DNA of 64,000 bases from Cristatella mucedo (taxonomy: Eukaryota; Bryozoa; Phylactolaemata; Cristatellidae), in NCBI GenBank assembly GCA_009760855.2, contig WPIO01000014.1, positions 1,139,001-1,203,000 on the forward strand, given 5' to 3'. The position numbers and the translations under genes are program-made. The notes under the pieces were generated by a model. The model saw only the letters and a program-made list of their open reading frames with translations. It searched no databases and was not told the origin of the DNA. Positions within the stretch are counted from its first letter, which is position 1, and each line of letters opens with the position of its first letter. Shown piece after piece: positions 63,906 through 64,000 of this stretch.

Positions 63906-64000
63906 GTTCAAAAACGGTATTGAGAGGCCAAGTAAATCGAAATTAGTTGGCCTTTTTAATGATTTCTGCCGAAGCATGCAACTTGCAATCGAGTGCTAGC

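Overview
The window is nuclear DNA from an animal, probably an invertebrate, with spliced genes, long introns and many transposon fragments. Coding exons are GC-rich and glutamine/alanine-rich in places. Introns and spacers are AT-richer and full of dinucleotide repeats, L2/CR1-type non-LTR retrotransposon ends and tRNA-derived SINEs. I cannot name the species. No CRISPR array, operon, ribosome-binding site or bacterial gene is present.

Six protein-coding genes can be reconstructed by matching conserved protein blocks to GT..AG boundaries with compatible phase. From left to right they are: (1) the 3' part of an ataxin-2 gene (+, 120-10787), with a PAM2 motif for poly(A)-binding protein; (2) QPRT, the quinolinate phosphoribosyltransferase of de novo NAD synthesis (-, 18362-13870, 3 exons, 313 aa); (3) METTL3, the catalytic m6A mRNA methyltransferase (+, 23747-33903, 15 exons, 601 aa, apparently complete); (4) a Kv-type potassium channel subunit with a depleted voltage sensor and an altered S6 hinge (-, 42754-40737, missing its start); (5) EXOSC4/RRP41, an RNA exosome ring subunit (-, 55064-48323, 3 exons, 247 aa); (6) the 5' part of a gene that resembles vertebrate KIAA0825 (+, from 55706 to beyond the window end at 63477).

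Layout: ATXN2 and QPRT converge, with nested retrotransposon fragments between them. QPRT and METTL3 diverge across about 5.4 kb. METTL3 and the channel gene converge across about 6.8 kb. EXOSC4 and the KIAA0825-like gene are head to head with about 640 bp between start codons, so they may share a promoter. Several genes act on RNA (ataxin-2, METTL3, EXOSC4), but nothing in the sequence shows that this is a functional cluster.

Mobile DNA: two non-LTR families recur. Family A (L2/CR1-like) ends in a conserved tail of the type 'gcacctagaaagagat...ctgagggcgct' followed by ATT repeats. Family B (CR1-like) ends in TTACAT repeats. SINE-A has tRNA-like A and B boxes. SINE-B has a tRNA-like head joined to the family A tail, which suggests it is mobilised by family A. 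There is also a Tigger/pogo transposase remnant in a QPRT intron and a Tc1-like N-terminal fragment in an ataxin-2 intron. I see no clearly new multi-gene system. The points most worth following up are the unusual Kv subunit, the frame-preserving intron of METTL3 between zinc fingers and catalytic domain, the head-to-head EXOSC4/KIAA0825-like pair, and the SINE/LINE tail sharing.
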